A stretch of 64,000 nucleotides of DNA from CAYVQZ01 sp964453435 (GTDB lineage Bacteria; Abyssobacteria; SURF-5). Position 1 is the first letter of the stretch. Every line of letters begins with the position of its first letter. The stretch covers positions 191,431 to 255,430 of the forward strand of contig CAYVQZ010000001.1 of assembly GCA_964453435.1 (NCBI GenBank). Direction: 5' to 3'. The position numbers were made by a program, and so were the translations under genes. This document shows positions 9,018 to 17,533 of this stretch, piece by piece. Below the pieces are notes generated by a model. That model was not told the DNA's origin, did no database searches, and was given only the letters and a program-made list of their open reading frames with translations.

Positions 9018-9725
9018 ATGCCACGAAACTTTCTCAAAGTCGACCTTCATACTCATACGGCGGATGACCCAGAGGAACTTATCCTGCATTCGAGCTGCGA
9101 GCTTATAGACAGGGCGCATTCACTGGGCTTTGACGCCATAAGCATTACGAACCACAATGCCATTTCATTCAGCCCCTACTTACGGGATTACGCGCGGGAA
9201 CGGGAAATTATTCTGATTCCCGGCGTTGAGTTGGATATTGAACGAAAGCACGTTCTTATTGTAAACGCGAGTGAAGAGATTCTTGGAGCGCGTAACTTCA
9301 ATGATCTGCGCAGGCTGAGGACATCTGCGCATATGATCGTTGCTCCACACCCGTATTTCCCCGGGTGGGCGTCGCTTCTGTGGAAGACCCGGCGCAACAT
9401 CGACGTGTTCGACGCAATAGAATATTCATGGTTCTATCATAGCCGTGTGAATTTCAACATGCTCGCAATGAAAACGGCTTCGCGATACGGGCTGCCTCTG
9501 CTCTGCACGTCAGATTGTCACCATTTGCAGAACTTCGGCTCGGCGTACTCGCTGGTGTCCGCGGAAAAGGACGCCGAAGCAATAGTGGACGCTGTCAAGG
9601 CCGGGCGAGTCGAGATTTGCGCCAACCCGTTGACATGGATGGAATTCGGCAGGCACGGGATCGACCACATAGTCGGAACAACCGCTGGGCTGCTGAAAAA
9701 CTTGCTGGTGAGCAAAGACCAATGA
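9018..9725 (+). CDS. PHP-domain metal-dependent phosphoesterase
   Basis: This 235-residue protein shows the PHP metal-binding motifs in order: DLHTHT at residues 9-14, SITNHN near 43, PGVELDI near 69, HPYF near 112 and TSDCHH near 164. Standalone PHP proteins of this size hydrolyse phosphoesters, including nucleoside bisphosphates and small oligonucleotides. The substrate cannot be told from sequence. The stop codon overlaps the next gene's start (ATGA at 9722), so the two are translationally coupled. It is divergent from the pseudokinase operon, sharing a 170-nt intergenic region with promoters in both directions. Confidence 0.9.
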   Translation: MPRNFLKVDLHTHTADDPEELILHSSCELIDRAHSLGFDAISITNHNAISFSPYLRDYAREREIILIPGVELDIERKHVLIVNASEEILGARNFNDLRRLRTSAHMIVAPHPYFPGWASLLWKTRRNIDVFDAIEYSWFYHSRVNFNMLAMKTASRYGLPLLCTSDCHHLQNFGSAYSLVSAEKDAEAIVDAVKAGRVEICANPLTWMEFGRHGIDHIVGTTAGLLKNLLVSKDQ

Positions 9726-10342
9726 AAAAAGCGTTGCGGCTCCTGATTGCGCTGTTCCTGGCCATCGTTCTGCAGAACGCCGAAGCCTACGAGGTCAAAA
9801 AATCCGCCCTCTACGTCTTTTTGCACGAAGTAAAGCCGACCGAGGAGGAAGGGGCGAAAGCGCTCGAGGATGAGAACTATGCTCTGGCCCTCCGAAAGTA
9901 CAGAGAAGCATTGAGAGGGTACGAAAGATTATGGAAAGATTTCCCCGACCTCCCCGAGCAGCGCCCGCGCGGGATCGACCGGATGGTGGACGAATCGATG
10001 GAAATCTGCAGGAAAGTGATCGAGGAGATCAAGGAAAAAGGGGAGGAACAGGACAAATTCCACCAGCAATTAAGCCAAATGGTGCAAGTCGACTTCACGA
10101 AACAGGATATCTATGATGTCGCAAAATCACTGACCTTTATTACGGATGTCAACATCATAGTGGACGAAACCGTGTTCAAATCGAATGAACTCCTGAATCC
10201 GTATGTCGACCTCAGAAACGATAACCCCATTCCGCTGAAACAGGTAATCCAACAGATTTGCCAGCAAACCGGGCTTGCGTACTCAATCGAGGAAAACCAC
10301 GTTTTTATCAGCACCCGCGTGAAGCTCGACCAACAGAAATAG
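9722..10342 (+). CDS. Exported protein with secretin-type (STN-like) domain
   Basis: The ATG at 9722 overlaps the PHP stop codon. The 206-residue product has a clear signal peptide (KKALRLLIALFLAIVLQNAEA). A charged helical segment follows (AKALEDENYALALRKYREAL), reminiscent of a TPR hairpin. The C-terminal half (FTKQDIYDVAKSLTFITDVN through GLAYSIEENHVFIST) resembles the short N-terminal domain of secretins and TonB receptors. It lacks the secretin pore domain, so it is not itself a channel. It may assist a type II secretion or pilus complex encoded elsewhere. The pairing with a cytoplasmic PHP enzyme is unexplained. Confidence 0.65.
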   Translation: MKKALRLLIALFLAIVLQNAEAYEVKKSALYVFLHEVKPTEEEGAKALEDENYALALRKYREALRGYERLWKDFPDLPEQRPRGIDRMVDESMEICRKVIEEIKEKGEEQDKFHQQLSQMVQVDFTKQDIYDVAKSLTFITDVNIIVDETVFKSNELLNPYVDLRNDNPIPLKQVIQQICQQTGLAYSIEENHVFISTRVKLDQQK

Positions 10343-10391
10343 AACGTGATTCAGAAACCGCCCACGCCCCCCGGCCGATGCTCGCGCGGAC

Positions 10392-10419
10392 TTGATTTCC
10401 CGCCCGAAATCAGTATAAT
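10392..10419 (+). promoter_or_regulatory. Sigma-70-type promoter of the OadG-like gene
   Basis: TTGATT (10392-10397) and a consensus TATAAT (10414-10419) are separated by 16 nt. The predicted start near 10426 leaves a leader of about 47 nt before the ATG at 10473. Confidence 0.6.
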
Positions 10420-10472
10420 AGGACATCGTCTGCTCAAGGGATTCGTATTCCACAATAAATACAGGTGAGCCC

Positions 10473-10880
10473 ATGGAAGAGCTTATCAACAACGCCCGAG
10501 AACTGAATTGGGGCTATATAATGAGCACCTTGGTCATCCGATTTGTCGGCGTTTTCATCGTGCTCGCAATCCTTATGATTGGCATGCAGATTCTTGGCGC
10601 GGTGGTTTCGCGGCTGGTTGCCGGGTCTGAAGAGAGGGCGGCACGCAAACGAGAACAGGAAGCACCGGCGGTGGCGATGGAAGAGGCCGCCGAAACTGAG
10701 ACCGCCGACGAAGAAATGGTCGCCGCCATCGGCGCCGCGATTGCCGTGGCCATGGAATCGGAAACGAAGGCGGCCTCTATTCTTGCCGACACCGGCGTGA
10801 CCGCTGACCCGTGGGCCGTGACAGGACGCGTTGCCATGATGAACGCCCGCCTTCAAGGCGGCTCCCACCGGGAACCGTGA
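10473..10880 (+). CDS. OadG-like sodium-pump decarboxylase gamma subunit
   Basis: The 135-residue product has one N-terminal membrane helix (residues about 18-45, RFVGVFIVLAILMIGMQILG). A cytoplasmic Ala/Glu-rich segment follows with AAIGAAIAVAMES, a pattern typical of OadG/MmdD-type gamma subunits. These subunits anchor the biotin-dependent alpha subunit to the sodium-translocating beta subunit. It has its own promoter and no adjacent decarboxylase genes. The only biotin subunit in view ends at 998, and no beta subunit is present. The similarity is short and low-complexity, so the family assignment is good rather than certain. Confidence 0.65.
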   Translation: MEELINNARELNWGYIMSTLVIRFVGVFIVLAILMIGMQILGAVVSRLVAGSEERAARKREQEAPAVAMEEAAETETADEEMVAAIGAAIAVAMESETKAASILADTGVTADPWAVTGRVAMMNARLQGGSHREP

Positions 10881-11147
10881 TCAAGCTCTGCCATGTCCCT
10901 CCGCTTTCCCGAAGGTTCTTGAACCCGTAAAACCAGTCCGGAAGACCCCTTCCGCAGGATGCCTTTCGTAGTCTCAATCAAATTGTGCGCATGTCGTTCG
11001 TATCCCGCCGGGAAATCGCCGGGAGAAAACCCATCCCGCGAAAGGCCGGACCCCGAAAATCTTTCTTCCTGTCTGTTCACCGTATCCGCTGACATATTAA
11101 ATAAGAAGAGAACGAGTGAGATAGATTTCAGAGAAAGGATTCCTCGG

Positions 11148-11957
11148 ATGAAGAGTTACATATGCAAAACGTGCGGCGCGCAGTATGCGGCGACCGACGG
11201 ACCGCCCGACCGCTGCATCATCTGCGAAGACGAACGACAGTATATTGGATGGAACGGTCAGCAGTGGACGACCGTCGGGGAGATGCGCTCGTCAGGATAC
11301 CGAAATGAGTTCATGGAACTCGAGCCCGGCTTAACGGGAATTCGCACACAACCGGGCTTTGCGATAAGTCAGATGGCCATGCTGCTGCAAACTCCCGACG
11401 GGAATTGTCTGTGGGACTCTCTCAGTTACATCGACGAGGATACATTCGAAAAGGTGAGGGCGCTGGGGGGCATCCAGGCAATCGGCGTCTCGCACCCGCA
11501 CTTCTATTCATCCATCGTCGAGTGGAGCCATGCGTTCGACAACGCCCCTATTTATATTCCCTATGCCGATAAAGAATGGATTACCAGAAGCGACCCGTCA
11601 ATCCGTTTCTGGGAAGGCGCGAAGGAGTTGTTTCCGGGTGTCACGCTGATCCAGTGCGGCGGACACTTCGAGGGCAGCGCGGTTCTTCATTGGTCGCAAG
11701 GAGCCAGAGGAAAAGGGGTGCTGCTCGTGGGTGACACGCTCGGAGTGGTGCAGGACCGGCGATATGTGAGCTTCATGCGCAGCTACCCAAACCTGATCCC
11801 GTTGCCGGAGTCCAGTATCCGGAGAATTGTAAAAGCGCTCGAGCCTTACAAATTCGACCGAATATACGGAGCCTGGCCTGGCAAAGTGGTGTCCAGCGAC
11901 GCAAAGGCCGCGGTTCGGAGGTCGGCCGAACGCTATATTGAATACATTCGCGGCTAG
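11148..11957 (+). CDS. Metallo-beta-lactamase-fold hydrolase with N-terminal zinc knuckle
   Basis: The ATG at 11148 follows GAGAAAGGA; longer in-frame extensions have no site. The 269-residue product opens with CKTCGAQYA and CIICEDERQY, a rubredoxin-like CxxC pair. An MBL fold follows. The metal loop reads SHPHFYSSIVEW, keeping HxH but not the usual DH. GGHFEGSAVLHW and LLVGDTLGV supply further ligand positions. This matches a widespread uncharacterised MBL family with HPHYYS-type loops. Substrate and metal content are unknown. It stands alone between repeat-containing gaps. Confidence 0.8.
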   Translation: MKSYICKTCGAQYAATDGPPDRCIICEDERQYIGWNGQQWTTVGEMRSSGYRNEFMELEPGLTGIRTQPGFAISQMAMLLQTPDGNCLWDSLSYIDEDTFEKVRALGGIQAIGVSHPHFYSSIVEWSHAFDNAPIYIPYADKEWITRSDPSIRFWEGAKELFPGVTLIQCGGHFEGSAVLHWSQGARGKGVLLVGDTLGVVQDRRYVSFMRSYPNLIPLPESSIRRIVKALEPYKFDRIYGAWPGKVVSSDAKAAVRRSAERYIEYIRG

Positions 11958-12074
11958 GACGGGGCCGGCATTAGCTGTGTCACTCAACGGCGAATGTGCT
12001 GCTGTTTGCGAAAACGGGGAATTTCCGTAACGATTTTTTCATTCCGCGTCTTTCCTGACATCAATGTCCGCAAT

Positions 12075-12200
12075 ATGATGCTGAGCGCAGGGAGCTATAC
12101 CCAAGTACAAGGCTCCCACCCTGTTATCTGCAGGCTGGACCGGGAAATCCGGGCTTTCCTTCACAGAGCAAAGCGAAGTCCCGCGCAACTCGCGATTGCG
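12075..12200. repeat. Degenerate copy of the composite dispersed repeat
   Basis: The 393-nt gap 11958-12350 contains no gene I can support. Its middle carries GCTGAGCGCAGGGAGCTATA and GCGAAGTCCCGCGCAACTCG, worn versions of modules seen at 2390-2720 and 31111-31275. The last 150 nt before the ATG at 12351 show no obvious promoter. Confidence 0.45.
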
Positions 12201-12350
12201 CCAATGCCGCGCGCAGCCCAAGCCTTCGCAGCCTCCTCGTTTCCCGCCAAGTTGTGATATACTTCCTCAACGGCTCGTCCCGAAGCGGCGCGCGCTGGCT
12301 TTGTAACGGATGGCCTTCAGCTATCGGACCCATTCCGAGACGGCGATTGT

Positions 12351-13319
12351 ATGTCGATGAAAAAACAAGGACCGCACAAGAGAAAAGATGTCGAATCCTC
12401 CGGTGAGCAAAGGCGCGGCGCCCGCAGTAGCGCCCGCTCAAGACGGTCAGCCCGCTCTCTGCCCGACTTCGCGGTAATCGGAGGCAGTCAGGCGTATCGT
12501 CTGCTGAACGCCGATTCGCAGAAGGAGCGCATCGGAGAACGCGACACCCCATTCGGAAAAAGCCAGCCGGTTTTCCTGTTCGACAAACCCGGCCAAAGCT
12601 TCTTCTTTCTCTCCCGTCATGGCGAACATGGTTATTCGACAGCAGCCTCATTCGTCAATTACAGGGCGAATATATACGCCCTGAAGGACTTGGGCGCGCG
12701 GCGAATCGTCTCCTGGTCGGGACCCGGAACGCTCACGCCCGACTATGCAATCGGGCAGTTCGTCATCGTCGACGACCTCATAGACGAAACCCGCAGGAGA
12801 CCGAGCACGTTCTTTGAGCGGGGAGGTCTGGGGTTCATTCGGCAAAATCCCGTCTTCTGCCCGCACTTGAGAGCCATCATCGGCGAGGCGCTCTCCGACC
12901 TCCGGCTTCCGTTCGCGAACGGAGGCGCCTACGTGTGCACGGAAGGTCCCCGACTGGAAACACCGGCCGAAATCCGGAAATATCGGCTTTGCGGCGCCCA
13001 CCTCGTTGGCATGACGCTCGCGCCCGAGGTGTTTTTAGCCAAAGAACTCGAGATGTGCTACGCCGCCATCTGTTATGTCACCAACTTTGCGGAAGGCGTG
13101 CGAGAAGCCGAGTTCCAGCCCGGGGTCCTCTTTGAAGGACTCGCGAGCGATGAGGAAAGAGACGCCGTGGAACGGAGTGTCGGCAATTTTCCGAGGATAA
13201 TCGAGTCAATCGCAGGATTGACGGCGAACCGCCCACCGGAGTGCAAATGCGGCATGGCGATGCAGCGCTACCGAAACCGGGGAGACATCGGCGAGGATTG
13301 GCATGAATGGATTCCGTGA
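12351..13319 (+). CDS. Nucleoside phosphorylase of the methylthioadenosine/purine phosphorylase family
   Basis: The 322-residue product has a basic, low-complexity N-terminal extension of about 35 residues, then the phosphorylase fold starting DFAVIGGSQAYRLL. Family signatures are FLSRHGEHG (phosphate/ribose site), GPGTLTPDY, and TEGPRLETPAEIRKYRLCGA followed by HLVGMTLAPEVFLAKELEMC. The latter matches the MTAP/PNP-II segment TEGPRFET...GADxVGMT. It would split a nucleoside such as methylthioadenosine with phosphate. The gene overlaps the next by 13 nt, linking it to an amidohydrolase that may deaminate a related nucleoside. Confidence 0.85.
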   Translation: MSMKKQGPHKRKDVESSGEQRRGARSSARSRRSARSLPDFAVIGGSQAYRLLNADSQKERIGERDTPFGKSQPVFLFDKPGQSFFFLSRHGEHGYSTAASFVNYRANIYALKDLGARRIVSWSGPGTLTPDYAIGQFVIVDDLIDETRRRPSTFFERGGLGFIRQNPVFCPHLRAIIGEALSDLRLPFANGGAYVCTEGPRLETPAEIRKYRLCGAHLVGMTLAPEVFLAKELEMCYAAICYVTNFAEGVREAEFQPGVLFEGLASDEERDAVERSVGNFPRIIESIAGLTANRPPECKCGMAMQRYRNRGDIGEDWHEWIP

Positions 13320-14533
13320 TCATTCGCAGCAAATATCTGAGCGATTGCGCAGGCGCCATTCTAACGAATGCAGAAGTTGCAATAGAAGAAGGGCGCATTG
13401 TCAATGTGCGTCACAACGCCAAGAACGAAATCGAGCCGACTTCTGTCATTGACCTCGGCCATTCAATCCTGCTTCCCGGCCTGGTGAACGCTCACGCCCA
13501 CCTCGAACTCACCAAAGCGCAACCTCACGTCGCCTCCCACCACCGCTTCACCGATTGGATTCGCGAGGTCGTCGCAGTGACAAGGCAATGGAACGACGAG
13601 ACATTCAACTCGTCGCTCCGGCTCGGTATCGAGCAGAGCCTCAAGGCGGGAACAACCTCCATCGGGGATATCTCGCGTGGCGTCACGCAACGTTCACAGT
13701 ATTCAGCCGGCACGATGCAAGTTCGATTGTTCCGTGAAGTCATAGATTTCAACCCTGAAACCGCAGATGAAACATTCGAATCGCTCCTGTCCGAACTGGA
13801 GCATGCCCAGCGGCTTCCGAACGTGCACATCGGCCTCGCCCCGCACACTCCCTACACCGTCTCTGAGCGCCTCTTGAGACGATGTATCGAGTTGGCCCAC
13901 CGGCGCTCATGGAGATTGTGCATCCACCTCGCGGAGACCCGGGCTGAACTGGAATTTCTCAAGCGGGGAACCGGCCAAATCCGAGAGTTCCGCGAGGAGT
14001 TTGGAATACCCCGAGACTGGAAGCCCCCCGGAGTATCTCCGGTGCAGTACCTCGAAAGCCTCGGATGCTTTGAGCAACCGGTCACGTTGATTCACGGCAA
14101 TTATGTTGAAGAAAAAGATTTTGAAATAATCGCATCCTCTGAATCGAGTGTTGTGTACTGCCCCCGCAGCCATCGATACTTCGGCCACGAAACTCACCCG
14201 TTCCAAAAGATGATGAACCGCGGCATCTGCGTGGGCATCGGGACCGACAGCCTGGCAAGCAGCCCCTCCCTGAGCGTACTCGACGAGATGCGGTTCCTGG
14301 CGGCCGCCTGTCCCGACCTCGAGAGGACGACCATCATACGAATGGCAACCTTGAACGGGCTGAGGGCGCTCGGACTGCCCGAGGATGAGGCCTATCTTCT
14401 CCCCGGTTGTCGCGCCGATTTGGTCGGTGTCCGTTTGCCCCGCGTGGAACCCCTGGACGGGTTGTTCTCAGATGAATCCAGCATCATCTTTTCCATGGCC
14501 GGCGGCGAAATCGTATTCAAGACGCCTCTATAG
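13307..14533 (+). CDS. Amidohydrolase of the nucleoside deaminase (MTA/SAH or aminodeoxyfutalosine) group
   Basis: The 408-residue protein is a metal-dependent amidohydrolase. It has a small N-terminal beta-sandwich, LLPGLVNAHAHLELTKAQPH carrying the first metal histidines, HLAETRAELEFL, TLIHGNYVEE, YCPRSHRYFGHETHPF and GIGTDSLASSPSLSVLDEMR with the metal Asp. It belongs to the group of chlorohydrolase-like enzymes that deaminate methylthioadenosine, S-adenosylhomocysteine or aminodeoxyfutalosine. Overlap with the upstream phosphorylase indicates joint handling of one nucleoside. Menaquinone synthesis by the futalosine route and methionine salvage are both possible; no further pathway gene is adjacent to decide. 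Confidence 0.85.
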   Translation: MDSVIIRSKYLSDCAGAILTNAEVAIEEGRIVNVRHNAKNEIEPTSVIDLGHSILLPGLVNAHAHLELTKAQPHVASHHRFTDWIREVVAVTRQWNDETFNSSLRLGIEQSLKAGTTSIGDISRGVTQRSQYSAGTMQVRLFREVIDFNPETADETFESLLSELEHAQRLPNVHIGLAPHTPYTVSERLLRRCIELAHRRSWRLCIHLAETRAELEFLKRGTGQIREFREEFGIPRDWKPPGVSPVQYLESLGCFEQPVTLIHGNYVEEKDFEIIASSESSVVYCPRSHRYFGHETHPFQKMMNRGICVGIGTDSLASSPSLSVLDEMRFLAAACPDLERTTIIRMATLNGLRALGLPEDEAYLLPGCRADLVGVRLPRVEPLDGLFSDESSIIFSMAGGEIVFKTPL

Positions 14534-14721
14534 AGCGCCACCGGAACGACAATGGAGACAAATCCGAAAGGCTTATCCATTTTGCGACTTCCGCGCCAGT
14601 GCTTTAATTTTGCGCCGCGAGTGATTGACTTTTGTTTCCGACGAATATATGATGATTTCGGTTGCCGTCTGTTGAACGCGTGGACACGATATCCCACGTT
14701 GCGATACCAGGGGGGGACGCG

Positions 14722-14931
14722 ATGGGTTATTACATCCACTACAATGAAACATGCGGCGAAGCGCGGATCCATTCCGGCAATTGTCCTCAATGTAATCACG
14801 GATACGCCTCGGAAGACTTACCAGAACAGGCGCCCGGCAAATGGATTGGTCCGTTCAACTCGTATCACAGCGCCGAAATGGAGGCGGTAAAAGCAAACGC
14901 CGAAGTGCTCGATTGCAAACATTGCATTTAG
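14722..14931 (+). CDS. Small Cys-rich protein of unknown function
   Basis: The 69-residue product starts at the ATG at 14722, right after AGGGGGGGAC; an upstream in-frame ATG at 14662 lacks a site. It carries HSGNCPQCNHG near the N-terminus and ends CKHCI, giving two CxxC pairs that could bind one zinc. I do not recognise a family. The region between, PFNSYHSAEMEAVKANAEV, looks like a short helix. It stands alone. Confidence 0.55.
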   Translation: MGYYIHYNETCGEARIHSGNCPQCNHGYASEDLPEQAPGKWIGPFNSYHSAEMEAVKANAEVLDCKHCI

Positions 14932-15071
14932 CGCGTCCACTCGAAACCTGTGACAGCCGCTGCCATGCCTCTTTTGCATGCCGCCCTCACACGGATGCTC
15001 ACGCCGGCATGCCTGCTCTTGACTTTTGGTGAGACCCACAGGAAAATCTCAAACCAACGAAAGGGAAAGAG

Positions 15072-15740
15072 TTGTCTCGATACAGCGCTGTTATATTTGA
15101 TCTGGACGGAACCCTGACCGATCCGAAGGTTGGCATTACGAGGTCCGTCCGATACGCCTTGTCACAACTGGGCGTCCAGGAAAACGATATGGAAAAACTG
15201 ACATCGTTCATTGGCGCGCCCCTCATAGACTCTCTCCGAAAGCACTATTCGTTCGATGAAGCAACGGCGCATAAGGCCGTGGAGCTTTATCGAGAATACT
15301 TTTCGGAACATGGGATATACCAAAACGAGGTTTTTCCCGGCATTCCGGAACTCCTGCGCGCACTCAATAGCAACAAAACAAACCTGCTCGTCGCCACGCT
15401 GAAGCCAACCGTCTTCGCCGAGAGGGTGCTCGAGCATTTTGGCCTCCGCCGACACTTCTCTTTTGTTGCGGGCAGCAACCTCGACATGACCATTACGGTG
15501 AAGGCCGACATCGTGGGCGCTGCGCTTGCAAAAGCCCCTACTGTCGGAAAGCGCGAAATCGCGATGGTGGGAGACCGTGAACACGACGTGCATGGGGCCC
15601 TGAAGCACGGTATCGATTCGATCGCCGTCACCTACGGATACGGGTCGGTCGAGGAACTCGAGAACGCTCGGCCGACACATTTGGTTCACTCCGTCAAAGA
15701 GTTGCAGAAATTACTTTGTGGCCGCGCTGTGAAACAGTAG
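15072..15740 (+). CDS. HAD-superfamily phosphatase, phosphoglycolate phosphatase-like
   Basis: The likely start is TTG at 15072, preceded by GAAAGGGAAAGAG; it puts VIFDLDGTLTDPKVG at the very N-terminus, as expected. The 222-residue protein has motif I DLDGTLTD (catalytic Asp pair), a helical cap, motif II around LLVATLKPT, and the final acidic motif MVGDREHDVHGA. Such enzymes dephosphorylate small metabolites like phosphoglycolate, or act as 5'-nucleotidases. YGYGSVEELENARPTHLVHS at the C-terminus is typical of Gph/YjjG relatives. It is monocistronic. Confidence 0.9.
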   Translation: MSRYSAVIFDLDGTLTDPKVGITRSVRYALSQLGVQENDMEKLTSFIGAPLIDSLRKHYSFDEATAHKAVELYREYFSEHGIYQNEVFPGIPELLRALNSNKTNLLVATLKPTVFAERVLEHFGLRRHFSFVAGSNLDMTITVKADIVGAALAKAPTVGKREIAMVGDREHDVHGALKHGIDSIAVTYGYGSVEELENARPTHLVHSVKELQKLLCGRAVKQ

Positions 15741-15803
15741 CGGGAAAGCGGCTTCGCCAGAGGCGCATGCAGCGCACTGTAAGCGCGCAGCAGCAACCGC
15801 TCA

Positions 15804-15835
15804 TTGGGAGACCCCATGTCCCATGGTGTTCCCAA
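15804..15835. repeat. Imperfect hairpin of the GGGACACCATG repeat family
   Basis: TTGGGAGACCCCATG and CATGGTGTTCCCAACC form an imperfect inverted repeat. The same design recurs as near-perfect hairpins at 46818-46860 and 51916-51954. Confidence 0.55.
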
Positions 15836-15952
15836 CCATAACCAACGAATTTTATGGAGGCGGTGGACCGGCGACTCACATTATTGAACGCAAGCCGCGC
15901 CCAACGTCACGCGCCCAATGCGCACGCCAACCGGTGAAAGGGGAAAAAGCAA

Positions 15953-16492
15953 ATGAGCAAACCGATGCCGAACATCGCGTTCGCCGGCATGAGCCTGATT
16001 TTCAAAGTGCGAGACGCGATCCGTCCCCCCGAAAAGGTGCTGGTCGAAGTAGACATCTCTCCCGGCGACAAAGTCCTTGATTATGGCTGCGGACCGGGCA
16101 CTTTTTCGATAGCGGTCGCTCGCATGGTCGGAGATTCCGGGAAAGTCGTCGCCCTCGATATCCATCCGAAGGCGGTGGATTCCGTTCAAAAGAAAGCGGC
16201 GGGAGAGGGGCTGACAAACATAGAAACCGTTTTGGCGAGCAATCCCCAAGGTCTCGAGACGGGCGCTTTCGACGTTATTCTCCTCTATGACATTTTCCAT
16301 GATTTGCACGACCAGAACGGTGTCCTCCAACACTTGCACCGGGCGCTCAAAGCCGACGGAATATTGTCGTTCAGCGACCATCACTTGAAGGAAGAGCAGA
16401 TACTCGCGGGAGTGACCGGAACCGGGTTGTTCCGCCTGTCCAAAAGAGGCCGACGAACATACACTTTTTCGAAAATTCCCGGCGCGGCATAG
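15953..16492 (+). CDS. Class I SAM-dependent methyltransferase
   Basis: The 179-residue protein has a Rossmann methyltransferase core: motif I VLDYGCGPGTFSIAVA (about residues 43-58), acidic motif II VVALDIHPKAV, and DVILLYDIFHDLHD in the motif IV position. The C-terminus is short. It resembles small UbiE/Methyltransf_11-type enzymes of unknown substrate. It follows GAAAGGGG and a repeat-bearing gap. No operon partner is evident. Confidence 0.8.
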   Translation: MSKPMPNIAFAGMSLIFKVRDAIRPPEKVLVEVDISPGDKVLDYGCGPGTFSIAVARMVGDSGKVVALDIHPKAVDSVQKKAAGEGLTNIETVLASNPQGLETGAFDVILLYDIFHDLHDQNGVLQHLHRALKADGILSFSDHHLKEEQILAGVTGTGLFRLSKRGRRTYTFSKIPGAA

Positions 16493-16562
16493 GTTTTGCA
16501 AAGCTCTGCTCGATGAGATGAAACAAGCGGCCCGGGCTACGCGCGCTTTCCGCTTTCCGAAT

Positions 16563-16591
16563 TTGACATGACCCCCGATTCCGGATAATAT
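16563..16591 (+). promoter_or_regulatory. Near-consensus sigma-70 promoter of the ECF transporter operon
   Basis: TTGACA (16563-16568) and TAATAT (16586-16591) are separated by exactly 17 nt. Transcription from about 16598 leaves a leader of about 85 nt before 16683. I looked for a preQ1, TPP or cobalamin riboswitch in it and could not recognise one. Confidence 0.75.
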
Positions 16592-16682
16592 TTGCTTCAA
16601 CTCCATCTCTCCCGGAAACCCCTTCACCCGATGTCGGTTGTACGTGAGCTCGACTGATTGAAAAGCGAGGTGTGCGCGGGCG

Positions 16683-17471
16683 ATGAAAGAAGTCTTCACG
16701 ATGTGGAAGTACACGAAGATGGTGGTCTTGGTGGCGGTCACCGCCGCCTTCTATGCGGCCCTGCAAATTCCCCTGAAACCGCTTCCCATAATTCCGGGAA
16801 TCACCGAGTTCAGACCCGCCGCCGTCATACCGGTTGTCTTCGGGTTGCTTTTTGGTCCCGCCGGCGCGTGGGGCGCCGCATTCGGAAACCTGATTGCGGA
16901 TTTCTTTGGAACCTTCGGGCCGGGGAGCGCTCCGGGCTTCGTGGGCAATTTCTTCTATGGCCTGCTCGGGTACAAAATGTGGGCGTACATGGGGCTTGCA
17001 TCGTCCCACGAGGACCTTCAGCTCGATTCATGGAAGAAGGGCGTCAATTTCGGACTGGTCGCGGTCGTGAGCAGCCTTGCCTGCGCGCTCCTGATCGCAT
17101 GGGGCCTCGAGGTATTGCGATTGCTTCCGTTCGCGGCGGTCGGCCCGATAATCGCCATCAACAACATATTCGCTTGCCTGATATTGGGATTCCCCTTGAT
17201 GAGACTTCTTTTTAGAAGGTTGAACCGGTGGGACCTTGTCTGGTACGCTATCATGAATGAGACCGACATGTCGCGTTCAATAAGTCCGCGTGTCGGCGTC
17301 TGTCTAATATGGGTGGGCGTTGTGGGCGGAATCATTGTCGGCATTGCGATGTCCGCCGGGTTGACCGGCGCAATTCCGTTTGTGAGCGATACCGGCGCGG
17401 CAGCCACATCGGTTGCGCTCGGTGTTACCCCGTTCGTCCTCTGTCTCGTGGTCGGTTGCCTGCTCGAATGA
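16683..17471 (+). CDS. ECF transporter substrate-binding (S) component, QueT-like
   Basis: The 262-residue membrane protein has about six helices. Its N-terminal block AFYAALQIPLKPLPIIPGIT, then FRPAAVIPVVFGLLFGPAGA and FGNLIADFFG, is typical of QueT/ECF S components. These bind a vitamin or queuosine precursor for uptake. The ATPase (17534) and transmembrane EcfT (19297) genes follow in the same direction, making a complete dedicated ECF importer. The ATG at 16683 sits behind GAGGTG; an in-frame ATG at 16701 is an alternative. QueT-like is the best match by eye, but the ligand is not certain. Confidence 0.75.
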   Translation: MKEVFTMWKYTKMVVLVAVTAAFYAALQIPLKPLPIIPGITEFRPAAVIPVVFGLLFGPAGAWGAAFGNLIADFFGTFGPGSAPGFVGNFFYGLLGYKMWAYMGLASSHEDLQLDSWKKGVNFGLVAVVSSLACALLIAWGLEVLRLLPFAAVGPIIAINNIFACLILGFPLMRLLFRRLNRWDLVWYAIMNETDMSRSISPRVGVCLIWVGVVGGIIVGIAMSAGLTGAIPFVSDTGAAATSVALGVTPFVLCLVVGCLLE

Positions 17472-17533
17472 TAATTCCTGTCCGGTTTTTCATGCTGCCG
17501 CGCCGCATTCGCCGAAAGGCTCTGTAGGCTGTC

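Noticed and set aside
8849..9037. A 63-codon N-terminal extension of the pseudokinase fusion.
   Set aside because: It would begin upstream of the promoter at 8892-8920 and has no ribosome site or domain content.
16598..16682. Possible riboswitch (preQ1, TPP or cobalamin) in the leader of the ECF transporter.
   Set aside because: I could not find the conserved core of any known class in the 85-nt leader.
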